Shown piece by piece: positions 32,491-41,133 of a stretch of DNA of 41,133 nt. The position numbers were made by a program, and so were the translations under genes. Each line of letters starts with the position of its first letter. Position 1 is the stretch's first letter. Source of the DNA: Gryganskiella cystojenkinii (lineage: Eukaryota; Mortierellomycota; Mortierellomycetes; Mortierellales; Mortierellaceae). The stretch lies in NCBI GenBank assembly GCA_015852425.1, contig JAAAIG010000295.1:1-41133 (forward strand). The letters are read 5' to 3'. A model generated the notes under the pieces. That model worked only from the letters and a program-made list of their open reading frames with translations. It was not told where the DNA came from and did no database searches.

Positions 32491-33403
32491 TTACGCAACC
32501 TTTGGAGGGACCTTGGGCAGGTACTTAATTCCATCGCTGTCGCACGAGCTTGCGACCGGTGCGTCGATAGGGACAAAAGTTCCATCTCCAACATTACCCT
32601 TGAGGTTGAAGTACCACCGGATCTATTGGAAAGAGAAAAGCAAAAAAGATGAAAACGCCTGTCAGGACGCGATATCCACCTCCCAAATGAATAGTACTCG
32701 TCGTGCTCTATTGTATTCTTGTTGTAATCTTTCTGTCCCTTACCCCGATCAAAGTTTTATCATCGCACTGAAGAGCTGGAAGGTAGCCAGAGGCGCTCTT
32801 GAGAGCTGATATCAATTGTGTAACAGTGAAAGTTCTCGTCTCAGAGGGGGTGATCTCCTGGGTTGCCAACAAGGAGTAGGTGGGGAACATCTGGAAGAGT
32901 TTCATTGCCGCGCTGAAGTACCAGCAGGCATCCGTGCCCAGAGCGCTCCCGCTGGGCAAGCATGAGGGATGGAGGGTTGACATACAAGTTCCATGGATGC
33001 CCCACGCTTGCTCCCAGAGCAGTTCACTTTCACTGTTGCCAGCAACCCAGTACGTTTCCATGGACTTCAATACGTCCGAGTACCCCTGATCATTGAGAAA
33101 GCTCCGGATATTGACATACTCCCGGGAGGAGTCGCAGCTCGCTAGGAAGGTGCCATCGCAGTTTTCGGACAAGAGCCCATTGATGGTGAAACTGTCCATG
33201 GGGCCAGAACCAGGCTTTGTGTCCCAGGTCTGACTCAAGTATAGCAGGCCCCCAGGCGCTTCGAAGCAGCAGGTATTAGTTATAACGGACATGTTTTTGC
33301 ATGAGGTGGGGCCGTCCGTGCTACAGCCACTACTCGGAGGGCTGTTGCCCAGGACGCTGCCAGAGATGATGAACAGAGAGGCAACAATAAACAAAAACTT
33401 CAT
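32491..33403 (-). CDS. Secreted ribonuclease T2-family protein with degenerate active site (pseudo-RNase, 263 aa)
   Basis: Exons 33403-32744 and 32622-32491 (TAA) are joined at phase 0 through a 121-nt intron with a GTAAGG donor. The C-terminal exon (IRWYFNLKGNVGDGTFVPID) matches the family's end. The ATG at 33403 is chosen because it opens a clear signal peptide, MKFLFIVASLFIISGSVLG. The mature protein has the fungal T2 pattern: CCFEAPGGLLYLSQTWDT, NCDGTF, CDSSREY, HGTC and PSC, with the structural cysteines kept. The catalytic motifs are broken. CAS-1, normally TIHGLWP, reads TINGLLS (Asn75 for the first His). CAS-2, normally HEWxKHGTC, reads QAWGIHGTC (Gln132 and Ala133 for His and Glu), so only His137 remains. 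By established T2 chemistry it should not cleave RNA efficiently. It is an intact gene, not a broken one, so a binding or decoy role is possible. Confidence 0.88.
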
Positions 33404-33488
33404 GGTGACGATGTTGGTTTTTGTTAGAGGGGGCAGAACCTGAAGATCGGATGAAGATAGAAAGGACAATGGTCGACAAAACGGTGTG

Positions 33489-33494
33489 TTTATA
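33489..33494 (-). promoter_or_regulatory. TATA box of the RNase T2-like gene
   Basis: The minus strand reads CGCTATAAACAC here, giving TATAAA 86 bp upstream of the ATG at 33403, a plausible core-promoter distance. Confidence 0.5.
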
Positions 33495-34802
33495 GCGAGA
33501 GGGAAGACCGGGATGGGAAGAAGAATGGCAATAAGTCACCAAAAAAATGCCGGGACTTCGGCGATATATCCCGTGTCTATCCCTTGTTTCTCATTGAGTT
33601 TAGCGGACATCGCCAAAAATAAAACCGTGGGCATAACGCCATCAAGGGACAATATCAAGAGATCGCACCAAAAGACAACATCAAAGCAAGTTGTACAAAG
33701 AGATGACTGAAAAGATCAAGAGTATCCCAAGAAAAATGGCGCATTCTTCTATGTGTCTCCTACTGACAACGTTTCTTTTTTTTTTATTTACTAAATAGAG
33801 CTAAGAGTCGTCTTGAGGCTCGGTGATCCGCGGTTCAGGGTCCCAGTGTAAACTGGATTGAGGAAAATACGCTAAGAGACAGAGAAGAAAAAAAAAACAG
33901 GAGGATAACACTTAGGAGGCGGATCAAGAGAGGATATAGGCAGAGAAAACAATCAAGGAGACAGAGCAGAAACAAAAACAGAGAGATGAAGGAGACAGAG
34001 CAGCGTAACAGCGAAAAATCAGGAGGTAGTGATCATGAACGGGATATGCAGTTGAACGGTGGAAGAGTAATAAGAAGATAGTATACTTTAGCTATTATGG
34101 GAGTTTATACAAGAATGACAAGCGGGTACACCATAGTTTATTGATCAGAAGAGAGATATCACGACTACGACTTCGTTATTGGAAAAGGAACGAAAGAGAA
34201 CAAGACAAAACGACAAAGAACAAAGCGGAACAGAATTTATGACTCAAAACAAGAGATGGTCCTATGAGAGGAGGATATGGAAAGAAGGCGACGACGAAGA
34301 CCATGAACAAAATGCGTAGCAATGGAGCAGATACAAAATGAAAGGAAAGAGATAGAAGAGTTACCCGAACAAGACAAGATGAGAGGATCGAGAACAACAA
34401 AGATTGGCGCGCAGGATGGGTGGAGACGTCGATCCCATGATTTCCTTTGGCGGGACTCAGAAACTAGAAAGAGAAACCCAGGCGTAGATACGGTTCTAGA
34501 CTGGCTTGTGACAGTGGAGAAGATGGAGCTGGGAAAAAATGTCGAGATGAGCTCTGAAAACAGTCGAGATGAATAGATAATCTGGATAACTGGCTTGTGA
34601 CAGCACAGCGTTCATTGCGACGTTGCTATTCTTATACCTCTTCTATTAAATTCCAGGACACGTTATCAATATCTTGTTCACCTGCACTATTCTTTTTGTC
34701 ATAAGGCAAATTACACATGCGCGTTTTTTCGCGTCATAGTGATACTCCATTTCTTTTTTTTTATTTCGTTTCTCGGTTCACAAAACCACCTCTACTCTTA
34801 GT
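33495..34802. other. A/G-rich intergenic region with small direct repeats
   Basis: A purine-rich stretch without a credible gene. A 13-base direct repeat, GGAGACAGAGCAG, occurs at about 33957 and 33993. CTGGCTTGTGACAG occurs at about 34500 and 34591, with a repeated GTCGAGATGA between them. These look like local tandem duplications or decayed low-complexity sequence. Confidence 0.4.
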
Positions 34803-37800
34803 TCAAGTAGATTCGTTGTATCGCTTGCTCTTACTCCTCTTCCTCTTCTGCCCCTTGCCTCCTCCCAGACGATGCGAACAGTGTCCGTAACACGAGGATC
34901 GTTTCGAGAGCGGACGTAGCCGGGACAGAGGTCCCGATGCCGACATAGGTGCCGCATGTCCAGCATCCACGATCGAAAACTTGGAAACCGATTCCTGTTC
35001 CGGTGACGGACCCTCTTCAAGTCCCAAAACGTCACGACCAAGAGGCGGCAGTGATGTCAAAGGCTTGAGCACTGAAGAAGAAACACCGCCAGAAGGAGGA
35101 CCCTTCGGGGGCATCGCCTCTGCATGCAAGGCCCCATATACGACTGCTCCCATGATTATGATTGCCATCAAAATTGTCAAGTAAAACCGACAAAACTCGG
35201 TCACTTGCCTCCATCGAACCACAGTGTCGAGGGACATGCGCTGTTGAACAGACTCTGGCAAGATCCGGATCAACAGGGGCATCTCTTGTTGGATCTGTTG
35301 TAACTGACGTTGTTGACGTTGTTGTTGGCGTAACCTCTCTCTTCGGGCTCGTCTCCGTCCCCTGCGGCCAGTTCGTGATTCTGGACCATGGGTTGTCTCG
35401 GATGGCTCCTGTCCCAAACGAGATCGCGAACAACAACACAGGATTCGAGTCCAGGAACAACAGCGACACCTTGTTCGGCCTTCCCTGCCTCCAGGACCTA
35501 GTTCTCGTCCGTCTTCGTCATCAGAAGGCCTGCTTGCTTCGTCATCGTCGGAACTAAAGTCATACTCGGCATCAAGATCCAAATCGAACCGGTCATCAGC
35601 CTCGTCCGAAGATGAAAAGAAAGAGTATTCGGAAGAATCGTAATCCTCCCGCTCGAACGTTTCCAGGTACAGCTCGAGCTGTCTCTCGAAATCCTCTTTT
35701 TCGTTTGTGCGTGACGCCGTCGTCAGATCTTTTTCTGGAATCGGCTTGTGCGAGACCGATGGGATACCGGGTAATGCCGCTGCTCCTGCTGTTGTGTCGA
35801 GTTTGATGTCGCCCATATCCGCATTGCTACCTGTCAATGCACCGGTTTTGCTGTGAATCGCTTGAGGGTCGTGACTGCTAGTGGGTTCTGATAAAGGTAG
35901 GGTGGTTTCTACACTGCCCTGTTCAACGCGACCCAAAGGAGCATCTGTAGCGGTACCAGATGGATTCGTGACAGAAGCAGTATTCCGACGCCAAGGCAGC
36001 CATGATCGAGTCCTCACTTCCTCTACTGCAGTCGAGACCTGATGAAGTCGTCCATACTCATCCCGAAGCTCACTACGATCAGCATTTCCGGAACCCTCCA
36101 GACTTTGTCTTGTACTATCTCTTGGTGGAGCAGTAGCCATGACCAAGAGAGCTGGATAAGGGATTACTCCCACGCGTCCAGCTCGATCCTCGAAATCCTC
36201 TCGGCTTAGATGACGGAACATCAACCGTTGAAAGGATGGAAAGAGCATAAAGTCCTTGCTGGTCCCGATCATGACTGCGACTCTGTCGCCAGCTGGAACA
36301 GACACCCACTTGCAACCGTCCGTGTTGCACTCGAGCTCTGCTGCTGTTGTTGCTGCCGGTGCCTCTGTCGTCTTTTCTCCTCTGTCATCGTTTGGGGGCT
36401 CTGACGAGCCGGATTTGGACGAAGCTGCTGATGATGATGACGATGATGCTAATGGTGGTAATGGAGGACGTTGATAAATCGATTTGCCACCAAACCTTTC
36501 TGCTACAGGTGCAGGAAGGGTAGAAATTGCGAATGGGGAGAGACCCGTGTTGGGTAACTTGAGCGGCTGTGGCTTTGGTTCCCACCAAGGCATTGTCCGA
36601 AGATCCTGAGGCAAAGCACCTCGTTCTCGCCTGGCAGACTTAGGTTGGCGACTTTGAAGTTGTTGAGAGTCCTTGACAAGATCGTCCACCGAATCCTGTG
36701 GTTGCTTTTCAGCGTTTAGTTGAGCCTCGTGCTGTCGAATATCTGCCAATTCGGCGTCATCCGGAGCAGCAGAAGCGGGGACAGGTGAGTGGCGAGCGTT
36801 TGAGGTCGGCACTGAAGGATCCGCTTTATTGGTATGGCCTCTGTTGCTGGTTTCTTTGACAGTGTTGTGACCTTTGAGTCGAGTGGGAAGTCGGAGTCCT
36901 CGTTCAGAAGGCTCTAGCACAGCAATGTCCTTTCCGAGTCTGTATCGCATCAGCCTAGGGTGTGACTGCTGTTTCCAAGAAGAAGACGCTGAGGATGATG
37001 ATGGCGCGGTACTAGATCTGGTTGCCGTACTTTCCCGACGGGATGATGATGATGATCGCGGCAGTGGTGGTGGTGTCCGAGCCCGTAAACGAGAAGAAGT
37101 ATTGGATCCCGACCGAGGTGAGGTCATGATCAATGTCCGTTGCCAACGACGCCAATCCAGTTCATGTTGCGCCTCGGTCTCCAAATTGACTAACCGCTCC
37201 TGTCGCCACTTTTCCTTTCGCCGCTCCTTTTCTTGAAAGATCATTTCGGGCGTCTTTTGCTCGATCGCCACTTGCTGGTGCTGCTGGCTTGAAGTCCTTT
37301 CTATGGTGATTGTTGACGCATTGACGGCCTCTGGTGACTTTGAATCTTTATCCTGGCTTCGATCGTGATGTTGATGATGATGATGATGATGAGATCGAGA
37401 ATCGACGATACCAGTGACTCCTGCAGGACGACTAACCATAGCCCAGGGTTCGAACCACCATCCACCACAATCCGGCTCAAGAACTGTAAAGAAGGTCGGA
37501 TCGCCCTCGACCTCAGTGTTGGTCAGAGGGTTCTTAAAGGATCGATTCTGGATCAGGGAATGGACATAGCGTGGAACTTTGGGTTTCTGTCCGCTATGAG
37601 GTTGTGCTGTCGTGGTCGTCGAAGAAGGTTCAATAGGTATAGCGGTAGAAGAAAGATCCTGATCCTGATCTTGACCTTGATTTGGTGATTGAGAAGACGG
37701 GGGTGAGAGAACGAGCGATACTGGTTCCTCTAATACTTCTCCTGATGGTGGTGGTCGTGGCTCGGGTTGGTCAAAGTACTGGGGGATGTGTGTCCGGAGT

Positions 37801-38236
37801 GCTCGAGAACGGACCTTTTGGGTCTGAAAGATTAACTGCAAGAGATGTTGGGCATGGTAGTAATCCGAGTGTTTTGGTGGTGCGGGGACCGTGCATCCAC
37901 AGGAACAGCCATGAGGCGTAGTCTGGAGCCGTGCGAGGATCAGTGAAACGGGCTGGCCTATTCATGTTTGTTGCGATGACTGGTCAGTTATGCGTTAAGA
38001 AAACTTGGAGTTTACTTTTCTTGATATGTGATAATATGAGAAGAAGAAAAGAACGCACAGGCTAGGTTTGTCCTTCGATTTTCATGCTCGCTTTGTTGCT
38101 CTTGTGGGGCCTCAGTAGCTGGATCGGGTCGAACATAGGTAGAGAGAGGCTCGAGTGTGAGTGGATCGAGTGTCGACAGTGGGATGCTTCCGATCCAACG
38201 GTTTGTTGGCGTAACAAAGTGGATCTGGCCCGACAT
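34803..38236 (-). CDS. Single-pass membrane protein of 1110 aa, mostly disordered, function unknown
   Basis: Exon 1 is 38236-38059 and exon 2 is 37957-34803. The 101-nt intron has a GTGCGT donor and a GAATAG acceptor, and the join gives NLACQPVSLILARLQ in one frame. A Cys-rich motif, PHGCSCGCTVP, follows soon after. Ordered islands are CGGWWFEPWAMVSRPAGVTG and GTSKDFMLFPSFQRLMFRHL followed by GVIPYPALLVMATAPP. The rest is low complexity: a His run, Ser/Arg and Ser/Ala runs, and an acidic Ser/Asp block with DYDSSEYSFFSSSDEADD. A Cys cluster CRCCSWTRILCCCS could be palmitoylated. A basic, Gln-rich helix precedes one membrane segment, FYLTILMAIIIMGAVVYGAL, at about residues 984-1003. The C-terminal tail is basic (KRKRSKSKR). 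By charge the large N-terminal part is probably cytosolic. I do not recognise the family. Two ordered islands suggest a conserved core rather than a spurious ORF. Confidence 0.7.
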
Positions 38237-39260
38237 TGCTGTTGCTCCTTTGGTCGTATTAGAATGTTGCGATGGAGAAGAGAGAGAGACAGGAGGATGA
38301 AGGGAATGAAAGGACAGGAGATGTGAAGCAAGAGACAAGAAGACAAAGACGTGACAATTGCGAAAACGACAATAGACCCAATAGGACAAATAAAATGAAA
38401 ACTGAGGACGATGACGAGGTTGTTTGCAAGGAAAGAATAAAAAAAATCAAAAAGAGGGATGATCTGTGATAGAATGACAACGCAAAAAAAAACGTTCCAT
38501 TCGCAACCGACATCCATCGAGAGACGCATATTGATGCCCGCGAGGGGGGAGGGTAAGAAAGATCAATTGTCTGTTGGCACTATAACAATTCATTGCAAAT
38601 ACAAACAAAACCAGGAACAGAAAAAAATCTAGCCACATCCTCCGTGAGCAGTCAAGGTGGCTGACGATGACGGGAAAACTATGGCAACGAATGAATAAAT
38701 GAAAAGATCATGAAACTATGTGTTTTAAAAAAAAGGCGCGTGTCCATCCTTGCGCTACTTTATCAGAGAAGGTAACGGCGCCACAGCCCACGTTGACCCC
38801 TCAAGATCAAAGGGGTGTGTTTTCTGCAGTGAAAAGAGACTATTACTGTATTCCATCCCGAGAGGGGAAACCTAAAGAAAATAAAGGAGGTCCACCATAG
38901 TTACGCCACCAAAACGTAAAACTGAAAAAAGCTTATCCGGAAACCAAGGGTGGCAGACTGCGCAGCTGTGCGGTGTCTATTGTGGGGGGAGGGGGTCAAA
39001 CAGGGCAGCGGACCTCTGTTTCCCTTTTAATCCCTCTCTTTAGTCCATCTTCCCCGGAGAATGAACTCTTTTTCATGGTTTGATGACCACCTGGATCTCT
39101 TTCCCATCACTCTCTCTCCATTCATCTTCCAATCAACCTGATCCCCTCCCTCATCCTCACCCAATCACATACCTTCAGCACAAGACCATCCCATTCCTTC
39201 TCCCATCTCTTTCTTCATTCATCCGCTTAATTATCCCTCTCTCTGCCCTTTTTCAACAAA
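38237..39260. other. Divergent promoter region
   Basis: About 1 kb between two genes transcribed away from each other. The final 200 bp before the plus-strand F-box gene are rich in CT and CCC tracts, a common fungal core-promoter feature. No gene is supported; ORFs here are short and overlap in many frames. Confidence 0.45.
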
Positions 39261-41081
39261 ATGGTCTCCCCCGTGGACCTGCCCGAGATCCGGCTTTACA
39301 TGGCCGAGTTTCTGCCTCGAGAAGACCTCGTGTCATGTGTTCGTGTCTGTCGACGTTGGCATTCTTCCTTCCTGCCTTTTCTCTGGCACACCATCAACCT
39401 CGAACCTGGTTGGCAAGAATCCCCGACTTCCCCTCCAGGCCTTGTCCTCGCCAAAAACGCTCATTTTATTCGTTGGTTGACTGTCCGGACCACCGACGGC
39501 ATGGCAGACTATCTCGGAAATTGTACCAACCTCCGCATGTTGCTCATCTATGGTCAACAATCCGACAAGGAACGACTCTGGGCCGATGTGACCTCACTGA
39601 TCCAACGAAACCATTCTCTTGAGTGGCTGATCCTCGGTCTCAACCTCGAGACCTCACCGACTGCAGAATTCCTACGCGCCATACCCGCAGCCTGTCCAAA
39701 CCTGAAGCGATACGAATCCAGTCAGAGTCGATACGAGGACCCTGCTCAAGTCGAAGCCCTGTTACAGGTCTTTGCTAGGGTCAAAACTGCCTCTTCGAGG
39801 AACGAAATGTATATCCCTTTGCTAGGATCACCTCGATCTGGATCTGGATCAGGATTAGACTCTGGTTCAGGATCATCATCCTCGTCCTCTTCGTCTTCCC
39901 CGCATCTCGCTTTGACTTCGTCATGTCCTCTTGAGTCTTCATCACTATCTCTTTTCAAGCGCTGGACCTTCCCCAATCTCTGGGAGCTGACCCTCAAGAA
40001 CGCTTCAGGTCTCGATACTCAATCTCAGGTTGACCTCGTCTGTCAATGCCCTAATCTCATCCATCTCAAATGGTGGGTTCGACCGGAAAACTCGTTTCCT
40101 GTTCAAGAATTTTGTCAGCGTGTCCCTATTTGTTGTCCAAGACTCTCTCAGCTTCAGATGGACGGATGTGGTCTACCGGATCCAAACGATATCGGCCGGA
40201 TTGTAGCCTCGTTACGTGTCCTAGACCTCTTGACGCTATGTGGGTCCATCATTACCTTCAACACCTTCAACTCGCTTCGACGACATTTCGGGACCTTGCA
40301 AACACTGGATTTGATCGACTGCTTCGATGTCAAGAGCTGGATGATCCAAGAACTACTAGAGCGCTGTCCGACCCTGCAAAAATTCAGAACGCCACCATTA
40401 TTGATGAAACATATCGCTTCTGGCCAAGGTTGGAAAGCCGTTGGACTCACAATCTTCCAGGCGACCCTTGTAGCAAGCTCTCCAAGCTCGGTCGTGGAGC
40501 AACAGGCGGTCTGGAAAGAGATCTCAAAACTCACTCAATTGCAAGTGTTGCTAGTCGGAGGGCATAGTCCGAGGTCAAAGTCGCAGGGCCTCGAGATCAA
40601 ATTAGAAGCGGGAATGGAGCAGAGCAAGACACTGAGCAGGCTGAAGCAATTCTCGGTTGGTCGAGCTTGCATTAAGATGGAAATCAAGGACGCGGAATGG
40701 ATGAGAGAGAATCTAGAGAACTGGAAGACTTTTGAAGGTTGTTGTCCAGGTTCGTGGTTGGAAGAGTCACCAGTCGCTAATTGTTTAAGAGAATCCGGTA
40801 TTGAGGTCAGGTGTGGAGAGGACACGCCTTGGATCGATCCAGCCGATGTCGTTGCACCACTCCCAGGCGTTGAAACCCGTCGCCTTTTAGGGTTGAATCT
40901 AAACGAGGATGAAGATGACGAAGAGTATGATGAAGACGACGATTACTATGATGAGGACGAAGACATGGACATGGAAGAGCAAGTGCAGGTGCAAGTGCAA
41001 GAAGGACCAGAAAGTCAAGAAGGTCAAGAAGAAGAAAATACCATCATGGAGGGTCAAGATCCACCGCCCAACCACGAATAA
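39261..41081 (+). CDS. F-box protein with leucine-rich repeats and acidic tail (606 aa)
   Basis: A single-exon gene starting at the ATG in a CAACAAAATGG context. The F-box is at residues 6-46 (DLPEIRLYMAEFLPREDLVSC, shortened here; then VCRRWHSSFLPFLWHTI). Leu-rich repeats follow (LEWLILGLNLE, LWELTLKNAS, LIHLKWWV, LSQLQMDGCGL, LRVLDLLTLCGS, LQTLDLIDCFDV), interrupted by a Gly/Ser then poly-Ser linker at about residues 188-214. The C-terminus is strongly acidic (residues about 548-572, runs of Asp, Glu and Tyr) and then has a QVQVQVQ repeat. By family it is a substrate adaptor of an SCF ubiquitin ligase. The acidic tail is not part of the usual family layout. It is not a close copy of the F-box protein at 4915-2966. 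Confidence 0.87.
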   Translation: MVSPVDLPEIRLYMAEFLPREDLVSCVRVCRRWHSSFLPFLWHTINLEPGWQESPTSPPGLVLAKNAHFIRWLTVRTTDGMADYLGNCTNLRMLLIYGQQSDKERLWADVTSLIQRNHSLEWLILGLNLETSPTAEFLRAIPAACPNLKRYESSQSRYEDPAQVEALLQVFARVKTASSRNEMYIPLLGSPRSGSGSGLDSGSGSSSSSSSSSPHLALTSSCPLESSSLSLFKRWTFPNLWELTLKNASGLDTQSQVDLVCQCPNLIHLKWWVRPENSFPVQEFCQRVPICCPRLSQLQMDGCGLPDPNDIGRIVASLRVLDLLTLCGSIITFNTFNSLRRHFGTLQTLDLIDCFDVKSWMIQELLERCPTLQKFRTPPLLMKHIASGQGWKAVGLTIFQATLVASSPSSVVEQQAVWKEISKLTQLQVLLVGGHSPRSKSQGLEIKLEAGMEQSKTLSRLKQFSVGRACIKMEIKDAEWMRENLENWKTFEGCCPGSWLEESPVANCLRESGIEVRCGEDTPWIDPADVVAPLPGVETRRLLGLNLNEDEDDEEYDEDDDYYDEDEDMDMEEQVQVQVQEGPESQEGQEEENTIMEGQDPPPNHE

Positions 41082-41089
41082 ACCGACCG

Positions 41090-41092
<3 letters not shown>

Positions 41093-41133
<41 letters not shown>
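41093..41133. repeat. (CT)n microsatellite
   Basis: About twenty uninterrupted CT units run to the window edge, starting about 12 bases after the stop codon of the F-box gene. The full length is not visible. Confidence 0.95.

Noticed and set aside
33404..33469. Upstream in-frame start for the RNase T2-like protein
   Set aside because: It would place 22 polar residues before a clear signal peptide and lies between the TATA box and the better ATG at 33403.
33950..34010. Short direct repeats suggesting a CRISPR-like or regulatory array
   Set aside because: There are only two copies of a 13-base purine-rich sequence, and the genome is eukaryotic. This is low-complexity sequence.
37440..37465. 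GGTTCGAACC, resembling a tRNA T-loop
   Set aside because: It lies within the coding sequence of the 1110-aa membrane protein (GGWWFEPW) and lacks any other tRNA part.

Overview
The window is eukaryotic and very probably fungal. Genes are split by short introns (about 55-170 nt, most of them 85-125) with GTAAG-type donors, intergenic regions carry A/T and CT tracts, and the gene content is F-box/LRR proteins, a fungal-type RNase T2 relative and very large NACHT/WD40 proteins. The layout helical domain - Arm-like region - NACHT - pentapeptide repeats - WD40, next to many F-box genes, is what I know from Mortierellomycotina (Mortierella, Linnemannia and relatives). That placement is inference.

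Layout. 1-11.9 kb: a 93-aa protein (617-162, -), a doubtful small spliced gene (1884-2223, +), an F-box/LRR protein (4915-2966, -), a three-exon NADP-dependent MDR reductase (6557-5298, -), a six-exon 'magnesium chelatase'-like protein (10231-7800, -), and a two-exon small secreted cysteine-rich protein (10748-11202, +). 12.4-31.7 kb: an array of three related STAND/NOD-like receptor units on the minus strand, NLR-A (18737-12430), NLR-B (31646-about 26585) and NLR-C (26489-20824), with an unrecognised gene (20289-19469) between A and C. 32.5-41.1 kb: a secreted RNase T2 homologue that has lost three of four catalytic residues (33403-32491, -), a 1110-aa single-pass membrane protein of unknown function (38236-34803, -), a second F-box protein (39261-41081, +) and a (CT)n microsatellite at the window end.

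Main discovery. NLR-B and NLR-C do not appear to be separate genes. NLR-B breaks off inside its ninth WD40 blade, where its frame runs into a short remnant of an NLR first-exon 3' end with an intact splice donor. Splicing from that donor to NLR-C's conserved acceptor keeps the frame and gives one seven-exon, 3420-codon reading frame encoding two complete NACHT receptors in tandem. Without splicing, a TAA that overlaps the donor ends NLR-B at 1561 aa. NLR-C has no first exon of its own. NLR-A and NLR-B also share an almost identical stretch of about 1.1 kb, while other domains show different nearest relatives. The array therefore looks shaped by recombination, as expected for fungal non-self-recognition genes.

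How the genes may work together. The NLR units have the parts of signal-transducing NTPases with a ligand-binding propeller. The F-box proteins would be SCF substrate adaptors. The pseudo-RNase and the small cysteine-rich protein are secreted candidates for interaction functions. No direct pathway link between these genes is visible in the sequence.
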